A DNA stretch of 64,000 nt from Cycas panzhihuaensis (Eukaryota; Cycadophyta). The position numbers were made by a program, and so were the translations under genes. How positions within the stretch are numbered: the first letter of the stretch is position 1; the number at the start of each line of letters is the position of its first letter. The DNA lies in assembly GCA_023213395.1 (NCBI GenBank), contig CM041465.1, forward strand, positions 136,717,741 to 136,781,740, in the 5' to 3' direction. Below are positions 61,440 through 64,000 of the stretch, in pieces. The notes under the pieces are model-generated. The model had not been told where the DNA came from and did no database searches. It saw only the letters and a program-made list of their open reading frames with translations.

Positions 61440-64000
61440 ATAAGGATTGATTTCACATATGACAATACAATTCATCACCAAGTAAAATATATTATGAAGA
61501 AAGTGGTTAAATATAATGTTTTTCTTCCTTAGAAAGTTTAGGGTTATATATTTATTTTTTAAGGTAGATGATGACATCACCATACTAAATAGAGTGAGTG
61601 TCAAGGAGAAGTAGATACTCATTTAGAAATGAATCATCAAAAGTTTAAATGACATTCTTTTTAGGAATAGGCATCTTAACAATGTGTTTGGTGGTTACTA
61701 TTTAATTTTACATTAATCATGTAGATTTTGAGATTGAATTCTCGTAAGAGAATGATCTACAAGCCAACTTGACTAGACAAATATAATTTAGTGAAGAAAT
61801 GTTTTAAAGGATTCAAATTTACCATTGGCTTAGTATGGGCAAATAGTAAGTAACACCTAAGCTTTTTGCTAACATAAATAATTGCCAAACATTGTTGTTC
61901 AATTTTAGTATAACTGACTTAAAGTTTAGATAGAATTTTCCTAATATATTAAATTGCACATTCTTTAATAGACTTATCAAGTTGTATTAAGACAATCAAT
62001 ATATATACAAGAGACAAAGCCATATAAAGGATGAACTCCTTTTAAAAACCAAAAGGGGCAAGAATGGGGCTTATAATAATACCTTTCTTAAAGATTCAAA
62101 TGTGTTTTGATAGGCATAGTTCTAAATCAGAGGAATTAAGTTCTAAATCAAAGGAATATTTTTCTAACAAAGACAATTAGGAGGTTAGGCTTTAAATACA
62201 AGATCTGTGATGAACCTTCATAAATATTTGATTTTTCCCATAAAAGATTTGATCTATGTCATTGTAATCAGTGGAGGTATTTATAAGATAACTTTGGTCT
62301 TATCTAGGTCAACACTAATATATAAAGCATTGGTTATGAATCTTAAAAAGCTTCTTTACTATTATAATAAAGACATATCTGGTTGGGTTCAATGGAATCA
62401 AGTATTTTATACATCTTTTAAAAATTAGTTATAAATCATGGATGTGATAACCACGTTATAGAGAATGGGCATTTGAATCATCAACATAGGCATGAACTAA
62501 GTTTCAGGAAATGAGATCATAGAAATCAATTGTTATTGCTCATTGATAGGTTGCATTAATGTTGATAAGACTAAATGGCATAATTTGATATGTGCGAATA
62601 CCCCAAACTGTGATGAAAGATGTCATAATTTGATCATATTCATCTAGACTAATATGATTGTAACTAAAGAAGTCACTTATTAAAGATATAGCCTCAAAAC
62701 CAATAGCATAGTCAACAATCATATCAATAAAAGGCAAAGGAAAATTATCTTTTAGACATGCACAATAAAGCTATCAAAAGTCAACATAGACATGATTAGT
62801 CCCATTTTTCTTCACTATGGAAACAATATTAAATACCCATTCTAGGTAATTGATGAGATAAATGAGCCTTACCTTCAACAACATTTTAATTTTATTTTTG
62901 ATCATCTAAACAAGTTGAGACTTAATTGGTCCTTTTTTTTTTCGTTTAACAAATTTTATATTAAGATGAGTTATGATGTTATAAACAACAGTAATGGGAT
63001 CAACTCTTAACATGTCATCATATGACCACATAAATACCTCATGAATTTTGTGAAATAAATCAATATGAGCTTGGTGTTTAATCGACATGTATTTAACTCC
63101 TAATTTAATAATCCATTGGGTAGAAATCAGTGAAGCATCAATGCCAATGGTTTTCCCAATGAGCATGAAATTGTCATCTTTGAAGGGTTTAGTGATAGGA
63201 GGTAAAACATCATCCAATCCATAGAATTAGATGTTAGAATAACAAAGGATATTTACATAACACCTTTACATTAGTCATATCAAATTCAACACTAAGAGTG
63301 TCAGATTCGATTGTGTTTGACATAAAATACAATAGATGTCCATGTCTTTAATATAAATCATCCAAAGGGGTTTTATTATAAATTCCAAAATATCTTCATC
63401 ATCTTAGAAAAGATCAAGGGAATAGATTGATTTTGTTTCAACTATAAATACATCTTGTGAGGACATGGAGGTTATATCAATTCTTTTGAGAGGCATAAGA
63501 CCATAAATATCTAAACTCGTATCTTCAAAATGTTGTTCATGTTTAACATCGAAGAATGGAATAATCTAAAAGTTAGAAATTTCAAGAATAACCATATAAT
63601 AAAACTTAGACAATTTGATGACTCTGATGTAATTACCATCTAAAAACTAAATTTCATTAAAAAAAAAGAAGACAATATAATTGTCATGGCATGAATTTAT
63701 CCATAACCTAAAAGAATATTATAGTTCAAAATCTAATTAACAACTTTAACATTAATATGAATAATTTTACTTAAAAAAAAAAAATTTAAAATATAATCCA
63801 TTGAAAAACATTTAACTACATCAAAACATATAATCAATATAAAACTTTTTTTAGAAACTTAAATTCAAAAAATGTAACTTTGTATATCATTTTAAATTAA
63901 AAATTAACTTTTAATTTAATTTAACACACGATTTTAAACTTAAATTCTATTATGACACATTTATAAATAGAAATCTATTTAACTTAAAAAAAAAAAAAAG
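61440..64000 (-). pseudogene. Gypsy-C pol: protease, reverse transcriptase, RNase H
   Basis: Read on the minus strand from the right edge: protease phrase YNILLGYG and IHAMTI near 63730-63680 (LLGRAWIHAM in relatives); the linker LFHKIHEVFMWSYDDMLRVD at 63217-62906; RT with IDMIVDYAIG, YQIMPFSLININATYQ (62737-62540) and catalytic YVDD near 62490; RNase H with FFTKLYLSSQVGL near 61800 and LTLFSMVMSSSTLKNK near 61590. The order and phase connect to the integrase left of Copia-C. No LTR is seen before the edge. Stops are frequent. Confidence 0.83.

Overview
The window is repeat-rich nuclear DNA of a land plant, most likely a seed plant. The evidence is plant-type Ty1/copia and Ty3/gypsy retrotransposons, tRNA-iMet primer-binding sites, and an L1-type LINE with the plant combination of a DUF4283-like ORF1 with CCHC knuckle, endonuclease, reverse transcriptase, zf-RVT and RNase H. 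I found no host protein-coding gene, tRNA, rRNA or CRISPR array. Every recognisable coding stretch is a decayed transposable element. The species cannot be named from the sequence.

Layout. 1-2087: the 5' LTR and primer site of a minus-strand copia element (Copia-D) whose body runs off the left edge. 2088-24502: a plus-strand gypsy element (Gypsy-A), split by two copia insertions. Copia-A (4164-9241, minus) has 5-bp duplications TTACC. Copia-B (9725-22667, plus) has duplications AAAAG and itself carries a second gypsy element (Gypsy-B, 12474-18361, duplications AACCA). The nest is therefore three levels deep. 24503-25420: unassigned. 25421-31049: a 5.6-kb composite microsatellite of TA, TATG/CATA and CA/TG repeats. 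31328-37611: a nearly full-length minus-strand LINE with 15-bp target duplications. 37612-39002: a CT-rich stretch with no gene. 39003-40012: a possible PIF/Harbinger-like element. 40155-41225: the 3' end of a copia pol. 41226-44950: mostly unassigned, with a gypsy protease relic on the minus strand. 45250-49710: a tandem, gag-only LTR element. 49711-52300: AT-rich with microsatellites. 52340-64000: a minus-strand gypsy (Gypsy-C), interrupted by Copia-C (53140-61374, minus), which carries a solo LTR (55725-56362).

Copia-B and Copia-C belong to one family, so each acts as an empty-site reference for insertions in the other. Order of events: Gypsy-A before Copia-A and Copia-B; Copia-B before Gypsy-B; Gypsy-C before Copia-C; Copia-C before the solo LTR. 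The LINE is visibly richer in G+C and CpG, and its reading frames are far less damaged.

Two observations stand out. Copia-C is flanked by a direct duplication of 65 bp rather than the expected 5 bp, and the duplicated stretch lies in the integrase zinc-finger coding region of its gypsy host. The LTRs of that same element also show a microsatellite being born: one LTR has a short TACATACGTATG site where the other has a roughly 120-bp CATA/AT array.

Lesions in the elements are dominated by transitions, and many turn glutamine codons into TAG/TAA. This is what deamination of methylated cytosines in silenced repeats would give.
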